Source: Stephanodiscus triporus
Lineage: Eukaryota > Bacillariophyta > Thalassiosirophyceae > Thalassiosirales > Thalassiosiraceae
DNA length: 17,903 nucleotides
Direction: 5' to 3'
NCBI GenBank assembly: GCA_036939755.1
Contig: JALLAZ010000271.1
Coordinates: 1-17,903, forward strand
Below, in pieces: positions 17,759-17,903 of this stretch. Within the stretch, counting starts at the first letter, position 1; each line of letters starts with the position of its first letter. The notes below the pieces were generated by a model, which saw only the letters and a program-made list of their open reading frames with translations, was not told where the DNA came from and did no database searches. A program made the translations under genes and the position numbers.

Positions 17759-17903
17759 GGTGGTGTGAAAAAGAGTTGCGTTTTTTTGTTTTTTTTTGGC
17801 GTTGTCGAGGTTATTATGATGTTTGTGCAGCGCCCCCCCTTTTTAATCGAGTGGGTTTAAATTCCCCCCACTCGCTTTTTTCGGCGATTGGCCCTGCGCG
17901 GGT
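17759..17903. promoter_or_regulatory. 5' flank of ferredoxin-like gene (partial)
   Basis: This stretch holds T and A homopolymer runs and a C-rich run and continues beyond the window. No specific site was recognised. Confidence 0.35.

Overview
This window reads as nuclear DNA of a photosynthetic stramenopile, most likely a diatom. The main evidence is as follows. Two predicted plastid proteins begin with a signal peptide whose cleavage site carries the diatom-type 'A-F-x-P' bipartite targeting motif (VSA/FAP at about 6720; LAA/FSP on the minus strand at about 17680). Introns are few and short (72 to 122 bases), all GT..AG with GTGAGT or GTGCGT donors. Genes are compact, on both strands, and often head-to-head. 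One gene is a fused APS-reductase/thioredoxin of the type that lacks an iron-sulphur cluster. Coding sequence is GC-rich and full of CGT/GAC trinucleotide runs, while spacers are AT-rich. No bacterial, organellar, viral, rRNA, tRNA or CRISPR signal was seen.

Layout: (1) 1-1044, an AT-rich spacer starting inside a two-copy direct repeat of about 110 bases. (2) 1045-3891, minus strand, a two-exon gene for a membrane-anchored CinA-like/nucleotidylyltransferase fusion. (3) 4085-6387, minus strand, a three-exon leukotriene-A4-hydrolase-type M1 aminopeptidase with an unusual C-terminal membrane tail. (4) 6661-8215, plus strand, a three-exon plastid APS reductase with a thioredoxin domain. (5) 8216-8893, a spacer without a recognised gene. 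(6) 8894-11317, minus strand, a two-exon Cdc20-family activator of the APC/C. (7) 11318-11678, a divergent promoter region with three E2F-type sites. (8) 11679-13571, plus strand, an intronless bifunctional folate enzyme HPPK-DHPS. (9) 13676-15400, minus strand, an RluA-family pseudouridine synthase interrupted by one in-frame stop. (10) 15891-16814, plus strand, a type II membrane protein with three cysteine-rich repeats and an N-terminal PTAP tract. (11) 17000-17758, minus strand, a plastid-targeted [2Fe-2S] ferredoxin-like protein.

The genes do not form an operon-like system; each seems to be an independent housekeeping or lineage-specific gene. Plausible functional links are limited to plastid redox metabolism (the sulphate-reduction enzyme and the ferredoxin-like protein) and a possible shared cell-cycle promoter between the Cdc20 gene and the folate gene. 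I did not find a new multi-gene system. The points most worth checking are the in-frame stop in the RluA gene, the tail-anchored M1 peptidase, the E2F cluster, and the cysteine-rich PTAP membrane protein. All exon joins were made by eye from splice consensus and recalled family alignments, not by transcript evidence.
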